The position numbers and the translations under genes were made by a program. The notes beneath the pieces are model-generated. The model was not told the DNA's origin. It made no database searches and saw nothing but the letters and a program-made list of their open reading frames with translations. DNA of 64,000 nt from JAFGKK01 sp964521085 (GTDB taxonomy: Bacteria; Chloroflexota; Anaerolineae; Anaerolineales; RBG-16-64-43). The stretch spans positions 1-64,000 of the forward strand of contig CAZFPL010000006.1 in the NCBI GenBank assembly GCA_964521085.1, given 5' to 3'. Positions 42,960-50,738 of this stretch are shown here, piece after piece; positions within the stretch are counted from its first letter, which is position 1, and every line of letters starts with the position of its first letter.

Positions 42960-44687
42960 ATGAGGTTGCCGGAGGCGTCGGAATCGCTGGAACGCACAAC
43001 CATCACCCTGCGTTGGGCGATGCTGCTGGCGATGGCAATCCTCGCGCCTCTGAAAGCCACCCTGTCCCTGTCTTCCCTCTTCGCGCTGATCTGTCTGTTT
43101 CTCCTGCAGCTCGGCCTCAGCATCAGCAGCTACATCAACCTGCGCCTGCCGCGCGTGACGTGGGCCGGAATCGCCCTGTTGGATGCGCTGCTGATCCTTC
43201 CGGTATACCTGCAGGCCGGCGGCGGGGCCGGCGCGATCTTCTGGATCGGCCTGCTTCCTTCGGCGACTTTTTCCATTTTCTTCGGTTCCATCTGGGGCGT
43301 ATTGACCGGTTGTTTTCTCGCCGCCGCGCAAATCTTCCTGCAGCTGGTGCCGGAAAACGTCACCCCCGCGATCCTCGCGCTGGTCGAAAGTGTCCCGCTG
43401 ATGATCATCGCCGGCGGCGCGGGCAACCTGGCCCAGCGATTGGATGTCCGCCTGATGGTTGCGCGGCGCAAACGCGACGAGGAGTTCAACCAGGAATTGG
43501 ACCGCCTGAAAACCCTGGTGCGGTCCGTGTACCGGATGGCGAGCGCCATCACCGGCAGCCTTGAACCGTTGCGCATCCTCGATACCGCAATCGATTTGGC
43601 GACGGAGGGCGGCGGGGAGAAGGGCAGCACCGGCCGGCTGGTGAGCATGGCTCTGCTTCGCGATCAAAACGAATTTTTCACCGCCACCGCCCGCCGCCTG
43701 ACACGCGCCGATCTGCGCGCCACCTTCCCCGGCGAGGGGGGCGCGCTGGCCCGCATCCTGCATTCGCGCATGCCCACCCGGGTGGATTCCCCCGGAGGGG
43801 ATCCGGAACTTTCCCAAGTGGTAACACTGCATGCGTGCCATTCGGGGATCCTGCTTCCGATGGTGGTGGAGGACGAAGTCCGCGGCGCGCTGCTGTTTGC
43901 GCATCCGGACCAGCGGTTTGTCGAAGGCGACTTTCTCGAGCTGGTCGAGGGCCTGACCAAGCAGACGGCATCGACGCTGCGCAATGCGGAGCTTTTCCAG
44001 GCGCTGCGCGAAGAGCGCGACCGCCTGGTCGAAGTGGAGGAGCAGGCGCGGAAGAAACTGGCCAGCGATTTGCACGACGGACCGATCCAGGCCACGGCGG
44101 CGATCGCCATGCGCGTCAATTACGCGCGGCGCCTGTTGCAGCGGAGACCGGAAACCACCAGCGAGGAGTTGTTTGAAATTGAAGAACTCGCCCGGCGCGC
44201 CACGAAGGAAATGCGGCACATGCTGTTCACCCTCCGTCCGCTTGTCCTGGAAACCCAGGGCTTGGCCGGCGCGCTCAAGCAACTGGCCGAAAAAACCCAA
44301 GACACATTCAACCAGGAAATCCTTCTCGACCTGGAACCCGGCTCCGCCGACAAGCTGGATATCAACCGCCAGGGCGTGCTTTTCAACCTGGTCGACGAGG
44401 CCATCGGCAACGCGCGCAAGCACGCCAAGGCCGCCCATATCTGGATCCGCATGCACCGCGAGGTCGACACGCTCTTTCTGGAAGTGTCCGACGATGGAGT
44501 CGGTTTCGACCTTGCCGAAGTGGAAAAGCACTACACCGAACGCAGCAGCCTGGGCCTGGTGAACCTGCGCGAACGGGCCGAGCTTGCCGGCGGGAATTTG
44601 CAAATCCTCTCCACCCCCGGCAAGGGCACGCGGGTTCAGGTGCGCGTCCCCCTGCAAATCGGCTCCTCCGCCGATCAGCCCGCGTAA
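42960..44687 (+). CDS. NarL-type sensor histidine kinase with membrane and GAF domains
   Basis: This 575-aa protein has about five membrane segments (residues 18-160), a GAF-like domain (about 185-345) and a HisKA_3 dimerisation domain with His372 (LASDLHDGPIQATAAIAMRVN). The HATPase_c domain follows (DEAIGNARKHAKA, DDGVGFDLAEVE, GLVNLRERAELAGG). This architecture pairs with LuxR/NarL response regulators, none of which is adjacent. It is divergent from smc with a 126-bp gap. The following membrane protein gene starts 6 bp after its stop, so the two are probably co-transcribed. Confidence 0.92.
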   Translation: MRLPEASESLERTTITLRWAMLLAMAILAPLKATLSLSSLFALICLFLLQLGLSISSYINLRLPRVTWAGIALLDALLILPVYLQAGGGAGAIFWIGLLPSATFSIFFGSIWGVLTGCFLAAAQIFLQLVPENVTPAILALVESVPLMIIAGGAGNLAQRLDVRLMVARRKRDEEFNQELDRLKTLVRSVYRMASAITGSLEPLRILDTAIDLATEGGGEKGSTGRLVSMALLRDQNEFFTATARRLTRADLRATFPGEGGALARILHSRMPTRVDSPGGDPELSQVVTLHACHSGILLPMVVEDEVRGALLFAHPDQRFVEGDFLELVEGLTKQTASTLRNAELFQALREERDRLVEVEEQARKKLASDLHDGPIQATAAIAMRVNYARRLLQRRPETTSEELFEIEELARRATKEMRHMLFTLRPLVLETQGLAGALKQLAEKTQDTFNQEILLDLEPGSADKLDINRQGVLFNLVDEAIGNARKHAKAAHIWIRMHREVDTLFLEVSDDGVGFDLAEVEKHYTERSSLGLVNLRERAELAGGNLQILSTPGKGTRVQVRVPLQIGSSADQPA

Positions 44688-44693
44688 AACCCA

Positions 44694-45329
44694 ATGGGAC
44701 TTTCTCCCTTTCTCCCCGGCCTGATCCTCGCCCTGGCGGTGTGGATCCTGCCGCTTGTTCTCCGGCTGCTGCCCGGGCGGGTCCTCTCGCCCATCACGGA
44801 ACACGCGCCGTGGCTGCCCGCGTGGGTGCCGTGGATTCACAGCATCGCGCTGCCCTATCTCGGCCTGTTGCTCGGATGGATTTCCTCCCGGGATTCCGGA
44901 TTAACCGGGCACACCCCGGCGGAATGGATCATCGGCGCCGCGGCGGCGGTCATCCTGGGAATCTTTCTGGGATGGGTGTCGGTTCGGCTTTCCATCGCGT
45001 TGGGCTGGGGAGTCATTTGCGACGAGGCGCGCTGGACGCTTTACCGCGCGGCGGCTTGGCCGTGGGTGGCGCATCTGCCGCTGGCGGTTGCGGCGGCGCT
45101 GGTCGCCGCGTGTGCGGAATTCGCATGGGGGCGCAAACTCGCCGGAGGGAAGATTTTCGACGAGGTGGGATTGCTGTTCCTTCTTCATACCGCGGGTTCA
45201 GCGCTCTTATTCCTCCTGGCGCATAATTTTTTCCTCGCGATGCTGTTGTATCTGACGGCCGCAATCGCCTCCATGCCAGATATTCAGGTACGATTTATTG
45301 AGCTGCTGAGTCAATTCAGAAAAAAATAA
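44694..45329 (+). CDS. Polytopic membrane protein of unknown function
   Basis: This 211-aa protein has about six hydrophobic segments. It is not matched to a known family. ICDEARWTLYRAAAWPW in the middle and AHNFFLAMLLYLTAAIASMPDIQVRFIELLSQ near the end are the best landmarks. The glutamates could recall CPBP-type proteins, but the EExxxR motif is missing. It sits 6 bp behind a histidine kinase gene. A frameshifted copy of its last ~50 codons is present at 48630-48788. Confidence 0.7.
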   Translation: MGLSPFLPGLILALAVWILPLVLRLLPGRVLSPITEHAPWLPAWVPWIHSIALPYLGLLLGWISSRDSGLTGHTPAEWIIGAAAAVILGIFLGWVSVRLSIALGWGVICDEARWTLYRAAAWPWVAHLPLAVAAALVAACAEFAWGRKLAGGKIFDEVGLLFLLHTAGSALLFLLAHNFFLAMLLYLTAAIASMPDIQVRFIELLSQFRKK

Positions 45330-45332
45330 TTG

Positions 45333-45389
45333 GACAGGATTAACAGGATTATCAGGATTTAAAATCATATCAACCCTCTACATCCTGTC
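45333..45389. repeat. Short inverted-repeat element, copy 1 (GACAGGAT...ATCCTGTC)
   Basis: GACAGGAT at 45333-45340 and ATCCTGTC at 45382-45389 form the ends, with internal ACAGGATT/CAGGATT iterations. It immediately follows the stop of the membrane protein gene. The same element with the same upstream neighbour recurs at 48790-48864. Confidence 0.6.
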
Positions 45390-45474
45390 TACTATCCCCC
45401 ATGGTTGATTAATAGCCGCTCCAGGACCGGAACCGCCGCCCGCGCGGCGCGCAAGCGGCAGCGGTGGTGAGTGT

Positions 45475-45738
45475 TTATGCCGCGGCCAGGTATTTACGGG
45501 ATTTCTCGGTGAGCCGCCAGACGGCGGAAAAGCATTGCGGTAAAACCGGACAGTCCCTGCACGCGGGCGCGCATCCACCCGGTGTGGAATCCCCTTGGCC
45601 GGGTTCCAGGTAACCCCGGAGTTCCAGGTCGCGGAGCGCCTGTCGCACCAGCGGCTCGCCGATGCCGACCCGGCGGGCCAGTTCCGCAGTGGACACCGTG
45701 CCGGATTGATCAATCGCGCGCAATAGTTCCCTTAACAT
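45475..45738 (-). CDS. feoC: FeoC-like winged-helix protein with four-cysteine cluster
   Basis: This 87-aa protein starts 3 bp after the feoB stop. Residues 1-50 are a winged helix (LLRAIDQSGTVSTAELARRVGIGEPLVRQALRDLELRGYL). The C-terminal part has Cys56, Cys60, Cys63 and Cys69 (CAPACRDCPVLPQC), the spacing of the FeoC Cys cluster that can carry an iron-sulfur centre. Its place directly behind feoB supports a FeoC role in regulating or stabilising the iron transporter. The symbol is assigned from context and motif. Confidence 0.8.
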   Translation of the reverse strand: MLRELLRAIDQSGTVSTAELARRVGIGEPLVRQALRDLELRGYLEPGQGDSTPGGCAPACRDCPVLPQCFSAVWRLTEKSRKYLAAA

Positions 45739-45741
45739 TTT

Positions 45742-47997
45742 TCAGGCTCCCAATAGCCTTGCCAGCTGATAGACGGCCGCCCCGGCCGCGAACGATACCG
45801 CCAACTGCAGCCCCAGGCTGAACAGCATCCAGCGCGTGCCCGCTTCCTGGCGGATGGCGGCTGCCGTCGCAGCGCACGGGATGAACAGCATTTGCACCGT
45901 TAGAAATGCGGCCGCCCCGGCGGCGGAAATGGCGCCGGCCGTGGCGCGGGCGATATCCACGCCTTCGCCAAACAGAACGCCCAGCGTCGCGATCGTGTTC
46001 TCCTTGGCCAGGAACGAAGTCAGCAGGGCGGTGATCAGGCGCCAATCGCCGATGCCGATCCACGCGCCCAAAGGCTCCAATCCGCGGCCGGCCGCCGCGA
46101 GGAAACTCGTTTGCGCGTCTCCGTCCGGGAAGTACGCCAGCGCCCAGACGGCGACCGACACCAGCAGGATGACTTGTCCCGCCTTTTGCAGGAAGGAAAC
46201 CGTGTTGTTCCAGACAAACAGGCCGAGCGTGCGCAGGTTGGGCGAGTGATACAGAGGAAGTTCCATAATAAACGCCGACCGTTTTCCACGGAACACGAAT
46301 CGCCCCAGCAGCCATCCGACCACACCAAGGACCAGGATGTTGCCCGCCACCAAAGCCCAGGTGGCCAGGGCCGCCCACGACCCGAAGAAAGCCGGGGCAA
46401 GGAAAACCACCACAGCCATGCGGGCCGTACAAGGGGCGAAGGGCGTCAGAAGGATCGTCTGCAGCCTCGCGCGCGGGTCCTCTAAAATCCGCGTGCCATA
46501 CACCGCCGGCACGTTGCAGCCGAACCCGAGGAAGATGGGCAGGAACGATTTGCCGTGCAGCCCGATGCGGTGCATCCAACGGTCCATCACATAGGCGGCG
46601 CGGGCAAAATATCCGATGTCTTCCAGGAAGCCAAGCACGAAAAAGAAAATGACCAGGATAGGGAGGAACGACAGCACCAAGCCCGCGCCGCCGATCACCC
46701 CGTCCGCGATGAGCCCGGCCAGCGGCCCGCCACCCATTGCCTCATGGATCGCGGAAGCGAACGATCCCATCCAGATCGAAAGCTCGTTCACCACCGGCGC
46801 GGCGACGGCATAGGTCACCCAAAAGACTCCTCCGAATACGACCATCAGGGCAGCCAGTCCCCAAAACGGATGAGTTAACACCCGGTCCAACCGGTCGGTG
46901 ATGGTCACAATCCCCGAGCGCGGCCGTTCCACCGCACGCGTCGTCATGCGGGTCACCCATTCATACCGCCCTCCGACAACATCGAGGAACGCGTCCTCGT
47001 GGTCCGCAAGGGTTTGGTGGACGCGGTTCCAGCCTGCTTTGGAAAGGAAAGCCTTGGCCTTCTCTGTCATCTCCCGGTCGCCTTCGAGGATTTTAAGCGC
47101 GGACCAGGATGGTGCGTGCGCTTTCCATCCCTCATTCTGGAGAATGGCGGCGATTGCATCGACCAACGGCCGGTGTTCGGCCCGGACGAGGGGGCGATCC
47201 GGAGTTTGTTCCGGCCGTTCCGCGGCCAGACGGACCGACCGCTCAATTAATTCCCGCAATCCGCGATTCTGAGAGGCGGTCACCGTCACAACCGGGATTC
47301 CCACCGCCCGCTCCAATTCCCCCGCCCGGATGTGAATGCCTTCCTGCTCGGCGACATCCATCATATTCAGGACCAGCAGCAGACGGAGCGGCAACTCGAG
47401 CAGTTCGGCCACCAGGTACAGATTGCGCTCCAGCGTTGCGGCATTGATTATCACCACAACGAGGTCGGGCGGGGAATCCAACAGGTAATCACGCACAACC
47501 TGCTCCTCCACCGAGGCGCTGGTCAGACTGTACGTCCCCGGCAGATCGATGATTTCCACCGGGCGGTCTTCCCACTCCAGATGGCCGGATTTTTTCTCCA
47601 CCGTTTTCCCGGGCCAGTTTCCGACGTGCTGGTTAAGTCCGGTCAGCGTGTTGAATATTGTGGATTTACCGACGTTGGGTTGTCCGGCGAGCGCGATCGT
47701 CACTCCCGCAAGTTTGGATGCGGGCTCGCAGGGGCATGATATCTCTTCTTTTTGTAAAGGCGTGACAAATATGCATTCCGCCTCCCGCCGGCCCAGCGCC
47801 AGCCGGGTGCCGCAAATCGAGATTAAAATCGCCCCCGCATTTCCGTTCCGCAACACGGTTACTTCCGCTCCGGGGGCCACGCCCAGCACGGCCAGACGTT
47901 CGGAGGCGTCGTGGCCGGCTTCGAGTTGCATCACCCGGGCTGCCCTGCCGGCCGGCAATGCGGAGAGAGAAATCCATTCCCTGCTTGTTTCAATCAC
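45742..47997 (-). CDS. feoB: Ferrous iron transporter, FeoA-FeoB fusion
   Basis: 751 aa from a GTG at 47997, which has AAGGAG 8 nt upstream; the frame from 48183 overlaps fur. Residues 1 to about 85 are a FeoA-type SH3-like domain (LSALPAGRAARVMQLEAG..RLAVLGVAPGAEVTVLRNG). The G domain follows: GQPNVGKSTIFNTLTG (from about 104), DLPGTYSLTS (about 150) and NMMD. About eleven membrane segments from residue 390 contain the Gate motifs (GFGCNVPAVYGTRIL, LLTPFAPCTARMAVVVFLAP). It imports Fe2+ through the membrane. It is encoded directly behind a Fur gene and before feoC. Confidence 0.95.
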   Translation of the reverse strand: MIETSREWISLSALPAGRAARVMQLEAGHDASERLAVLGVAPGAEVTVLRNGNAGAILISICGTRLALGRREAECIFVTPLQKEEISCPCEPASKLAGVTIALAGQPNVGKSTIFNTLTGLNQHVGNWPGKTVEKKSGHLEWEDRPVEIIDLPGTYSLTSASVEEQVVRDYLLDSPPDLVVVIINAATLERNLYLVAELLELPLRLLLVLNMMDVAEQEGIHIRAGELERAVGIPVVTVTASQNRGLRELIERSVRLAAERPEQTPDRPLVRAEHRPLVDAIAAILQNEGWKAHAPSWSALKILEGDREMTEKAKAFLSKAGWNRVHQTLADHEDAFLDVVGGRYEWVTRMTTRAVERPRSGIVTITDRLDRVLTHPFWGLAALMVVFGGVFWVTYAVAAPVVNELSIWMGSFASAIHEAMGGGPLAGLIADGVIGGAGLVLSFLPILVIFFFVLGFLEDIGYFARAAYVMDRWMHRIGLHGKSFLPIFLGFGCNVPAVYGTRILEDPRARLQTILLTPFAPCTARMAVVVFLAPAFFGSWAALATWALVAGNILVLGVVGWLLGRFVFRGKRSAFIMELPLYHSPNLRTLGLFVWNNTVSFLQKAGQVILLVSVAVWALAYFPDGDAQTSFLAAAGRGLEPLGAWIGIGDWRLITALLTSFLAKENTIATLGVLFGEGVDIARATAGAISAAGAAAFLTVQMLFIPCAATAAAIRQEAGTRWMLFSLGLQLAVSFAAGAAVYQLARLLGA

Positions 47998-48011
47998 ACC
48001 GTTATTCTCCT

Positions 48012-48503
48012 TCACGATCCGGAACCCTCTTTCGCACGGGTATGAGCCCGCACCGGGCGGCAGCGGTTGCACAATCCGCGCAACACCAGGGTGGAACGCT
48101 CCACCTGCAGACTGTAGCGCTGTTCCACGGAACGGAGGACCAGCCCCAGTTCCGACGAGTCGAATTCGACGATGCGCCGGCATTTGGAACAGATGAAGTG
48201 ATGGTGTTCATCCGGCCGGGCGCTGTCGAACCGCTCCGATTTGGAATCGGCGTCCAACAATCGCGAGCAGACAAGTCCTTCACGCTCAAGCCACCGCATT
48301 GTCCGATACACAGTGGAAAGGTTGACCCCGGGATCCTTCCGGCGCGCGATTTGATAAATTTCTTCGGCAGTCGGATGTTCCGAGGCCGCGCGATAGGCAT
48401 TGAGAATGATCCGCCGTTGGGCCGTCATCCGCCCGCCCTTTGTGCGGAGCAACCCGGCTGCGTCTTCCAATAAATTGGCGTGCTCGTGCGTCCATTCCGG
48501 CAT
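48012..48503 (-). CDS. fur: Fur-family metal-dependent repressor
   Basis: 163 aa from the ATG at 48503 (MPEWTHEHANLLEDA), behind AAGGAAA. The winged helix (about 15-80; GGRMTAQRRIILNAYRAASEHPTAEEIYQIA) and STVYRTMRWLEREG recognition segment are clear. Metal sites are seen in DEHHHFICSKC and the second CNRC pair. It probably controls the feo genes behind it and itself through a palindrome at 48531-48549. A Zur or PerR role cannot be ruled out by sequence, but location favours iron. Confidence 0.92.
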   Translation of the reverse strand: MPEWTHEHANLLEDAAGLLRTKGGRMTAQRRIILNAYRAASEHPTAEEIYQIARRKDPGVNLSTVYRTMRWLEREGLVCSRLLDADSKSERFDSARPDEHHHFICSKCRRIVEFDSSELGLVLRSVEQRYSLQVERSTLVLRGLCNRCRPVRAHTRAKEGSGS

Positions 48504-48530
48504 GGGTTTTCCTTTTCCTTCAAATTTCTT

Positions 48531-48549
48531 ATTGCAAACTATTTGCAAT
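48531..48549 (-). promoter_or_regulatory. Probable Fur operator upstream of fur-feoAB-feoC
   Basis: ATTGCAAA-CTA-TTTGCAAT is a perfect inverted repeat with 8-bp arms, 28 bp upstream of the fur ATG. It overlaps a TATAAT -10 on the minus strand (48548-48553), so bound repressor would block initiation. Confidence 0.7.
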
Positions 48550-48629
48550 TATATCATAAACCCTTCACCCGGCGCAAGGGAAGGAAAACCGGGGACCGGA
48601 TGGCTTTTTTCAGTGGCACACGGGAGATC

Positions 48630-48788
48630 TTCCCCTTGATCCAGCCCGCAGGCCAGGCCTCATCATTCCTCCCGGCGCATAATTCTTCCAGGCGATGCTG
48701 TTCTATGGGACCGCCGCGATTTTCTCAACACCGGATATTCAGTTACGATTTATTGAGTTGCTGAGTCAATCCAGAAAAAAAATAAATT
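48630..48788 (+). pseudogene. Frameshifted 3' fragment of the 211-aa membrane protein gene
   Basis: The DNA from about 48660 closely follows 45209-45330: GGCGCATAATTCTTCC, GCGATGCTGTT, GATATTCAGTTACGATTT, ATTGAG(T)TGCTGAGTCAAT and CAGAAAAAAA. One base is missing between the AAT codon and the ATG codon, shifting the frame. Upstream similarity fades near 48630. The rest of the gene is absent. Confidence 0.75.
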
Positions 48789-48789
48789 G

Positions 48790-48864
48790 GACAGGATTTA
48801 CAGGATTATCAGGATAAAAATTGTAAGGGTGGACGGCGGTCCGCCCCTACTTGTCAATCCTGTC
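48790..48864. repeat. Short inverted-repeat element, copy 2 (GACAGGAT...AATCCTGTC)
   Basis: Ends GACAGGAT (48790-48797) and AATCCTGTC (48856-48864) match copy 1 at 45333-45389. The middle differs and holds a GGGTGGACGGCGGTCCGCCC palindrome, which on the minus strand is followed by a short T run and could end rdgB transcription. The last codons and stop of rdgB lie inside the right end. Confidence 0.6.
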
Positions 48865-49480
48865 TATTGTTTCCGCTACCGGATAAAAGGCTTCTCAATA
48901 TCGGTATCGCCGCCCGCACCGCGCGGGCCCGGTGGCTGATTTCGTTTTTCTCCTCCGGAGACAGCTCCGCCATCGTCACCGTCCGACCCTCGACCTGGAA
49001 AATCGGATCGTACCCGAATCCGTTCGTTCCGCGTTCGGCGAAGGTTATTTCCCCGCGGCATTCGCCTTCGGCGTAGGCCACCTCGCCGGCGGGGGAGGCG
49101 ATCGCGATCACGCACACGAAGCGGGCTTTGCGCGGTGCGGGGAAAGCGCGCAGTTTTTCGAGAAGGAACGCGCGGCGCTTGGGATCGTCGGCACCCTCGC
49201 CCGCGTAACGCGAGGAACGCACACCCGGCTCGCCGCTGAGCGCACCGACCTCCAACCCGGAATCGTCCGCCGCGGTGATTAATCCCGACGCCTGCGCCAG
49301 CGTAAGCGCCTTCTTGGCCGCGTTCTCGCGGAAGGTCGCGCCGTCCTCCTCCACCTCCAGGGTGATCCCTAATTCGCCCGGGAAGACAATTTCAGCCGGC
49401 ACCTCGCGCAGCAGGGCCCGATACTCGCGCTGCTTGCCGGGATTGGTCGTCGCAACCAGAAAACGGGGGTTCGAAATCAT
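48854..49480 (-). CDS. rdgB: XTP/dITP diphosphatase (RdgB/HAM1 family)
   Basis: This 208-aa protein has the family motifs TTNPGK (11-16), DDSGLEVGALSGEPGVRSSRYAG (from about 72), FGYDPIFQVEG and SHRARA, all at the expected places. It removes non-standard purine triphosphates (ITP, XTP, dITP) by releasing pyrophosphate. The C-terminal residues GNNRQD and the stop are encoded by the inverted-repeat element that follows, suggesting the original end was replaced. Confidence 0.95.
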   Translation of the reverse strand: MISNPRFLVATTNPGKQREYRALLREVPAEIVFPGELGITLEVEEDGATFRENAAKKALTLAQASGLITAADDSGLEVGALSGEPGVRSSRYAGEGADDPKRRAFLLEKLRAFPAPRKARFVCVIAIASPAGEVAYAEGECRGEITFAERGTNGFGYDPIFQVEGRTVTMAELSPEEKNEISHRARAVRAAIPILRSLLSGSGNNRQD

Positions 49481-49537
49481 GGGCCTCTCTTTACCGGATG
49501 GTACAATCCGGCGTATATTCCTTTCCGGAGATCAACC

Positions 49538-50542
49538 ATGAAGCGTTGGCAGTTCTGGGTCGGGCTTGCGATCAGCGCCATCTTCCTATATTACACGCTT
49601 TCCAACCAACCATTGGCGGAAATGTGGGACGCGATTGTCCACGCCCAATTCCTTTGGCTGATCCCCGGCGTCGCGGTGTATTTTATCGGAGTCTGGGCGC
49701 GGACCTGGCGCTGGCATTACCTGCTGCGTCCGATAAAAAAGATCCCCCTGCGGACGCTTTTCCCGGTCGTATGCATCGGCTACATGGGCAACAACATCTA
49801 CCCGGCCCGGATGGGGGAAGTTCTGCGCGCCTATGTCCTCAAGCGCCGGGAGGGCGTGTCGATCAGCGCCTCCATCGCCACGATCCTCATCGAGCGCATT
49901 TTCGACGCAGTGGTGATGATGTTGTTCGTGTTCGTAAACCTGCCGGAGCTGGCCGGCCTGAAGGGCCAGTCCGGTTTCATCGGCAGCATCCAGGAACTGG
50001 CGCTGATCGGGACCGGTTTGTTCTTCGGCGCGCTGCTGGTCTTCCTCCTGGCCGCGATGTTCCCCGCCGTAACCACCCGGATCGTGGAATGGATGATCCA
50101 TCATTTATCCCCGGCGCGTTTCCAGCCGAAATTGCAGGGACTGGCGGCGCGGTTCCTCGAGGGAATCGCCTGCCTGCGTTCTCCGCGCGACGCGTTGATG
50201 ATATTCGTCACCTCGCTGGCCGTCTGGCTGCTCGAAACCGGGAAATACTGGTTCGTCATGCACGGGTTCCCGTTCCAAGTATCGTTCTTCGCGTTGATGC
50301 TGATGAACGGGATCGTCAACATCGCGACGATCCTCCCCGCGGCTCCGGGCTACATCGGCACCTTCGACGCGCCCGGCGTGGCCGTGCTACAGGCCTATGG
50401 CGTCGGGAAAACCATTGCCACGGCCTACACACTCGTCCTGCACGCCGCGTTGTGGTTCCCGATCACGATCCTAGGCGCCTGGTACATGCTGCGCGAGGGG
50501 TTTTCTGTAAAAGAAGCGCGGGAGGGAGTGCAGGCCGAATAG
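49538..50542 (+). CDS. Flippase-like membrane protein (LPG synthase transmembrane / UPF0104 family)
   Basis: This 334-aa protein has eight or so membrane segments. VWARTWRWHYLLRP, YMGNNIYPARMGEVLRAYVLKRREGVSISASIATILIERIFDAVVMM and PAAPGYIGTFDAPGVAVLQAYG are the conserved motifs of the AglD/MprF transmembrane family. Such proteins flip lipid-linked molecules; a free-standing form like this has no known substrate. It is divergent from rdgB with a 57-bp gap that contains a TACAAT-like -10. Confidence 0.85.
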   Translation: MKRWQFWVGLAISAIFLYYTLSNQPLAEMWDAIVHAQFLWLIPGVAVYFIGVWARTWRWHYLLRPIKKIPLRTLFPVVCIGYMGNNIYPARMGEVLRAYVLKRREGVSISASIATILIERIFDAVVMMLFVFVNLPELAGLKGQSGFIGSIQELALIGTGLFFGALLVFLLAAMFPAVTTRIVEWMIHHLSPARFQPKLQGLAARFLEGIACLRSPRDALMIFVTSLAVWLLETGKYWFVMHGFPFQVSFFALMLMNGIVNIATILPAAPGYIGTFDAPGVAVLQAYGVGKTIATAYTLVLHAALWFPITILGAWYMLREGFSVKEAREGVQAE

Positions 50543-50738
50543 GCCATGGATTCCCCGCGCTGCTTCCGAATCCTCATCGTTTTAAAAAGCGGCCATACGG
50601 ATTCAATCCCCACGAGTTGCGGATTTCTCCGGATACGCCTGTTACATTATTGACACATCCCTGTGACATCCCGGGAGGGTATAAATTCTATAATTGCTTG
50701 CAGGAATTTCCTGTTATCGCCTGAAGAATGGAGTAAAA

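Noticed and set aside
42834..44840. N-terminal extension of smc to 1870 residues
   Set aside because: The extension runs antisense through the histidine kinase gene; SMC proteins begin at MSHLKSLELHGYKTF.
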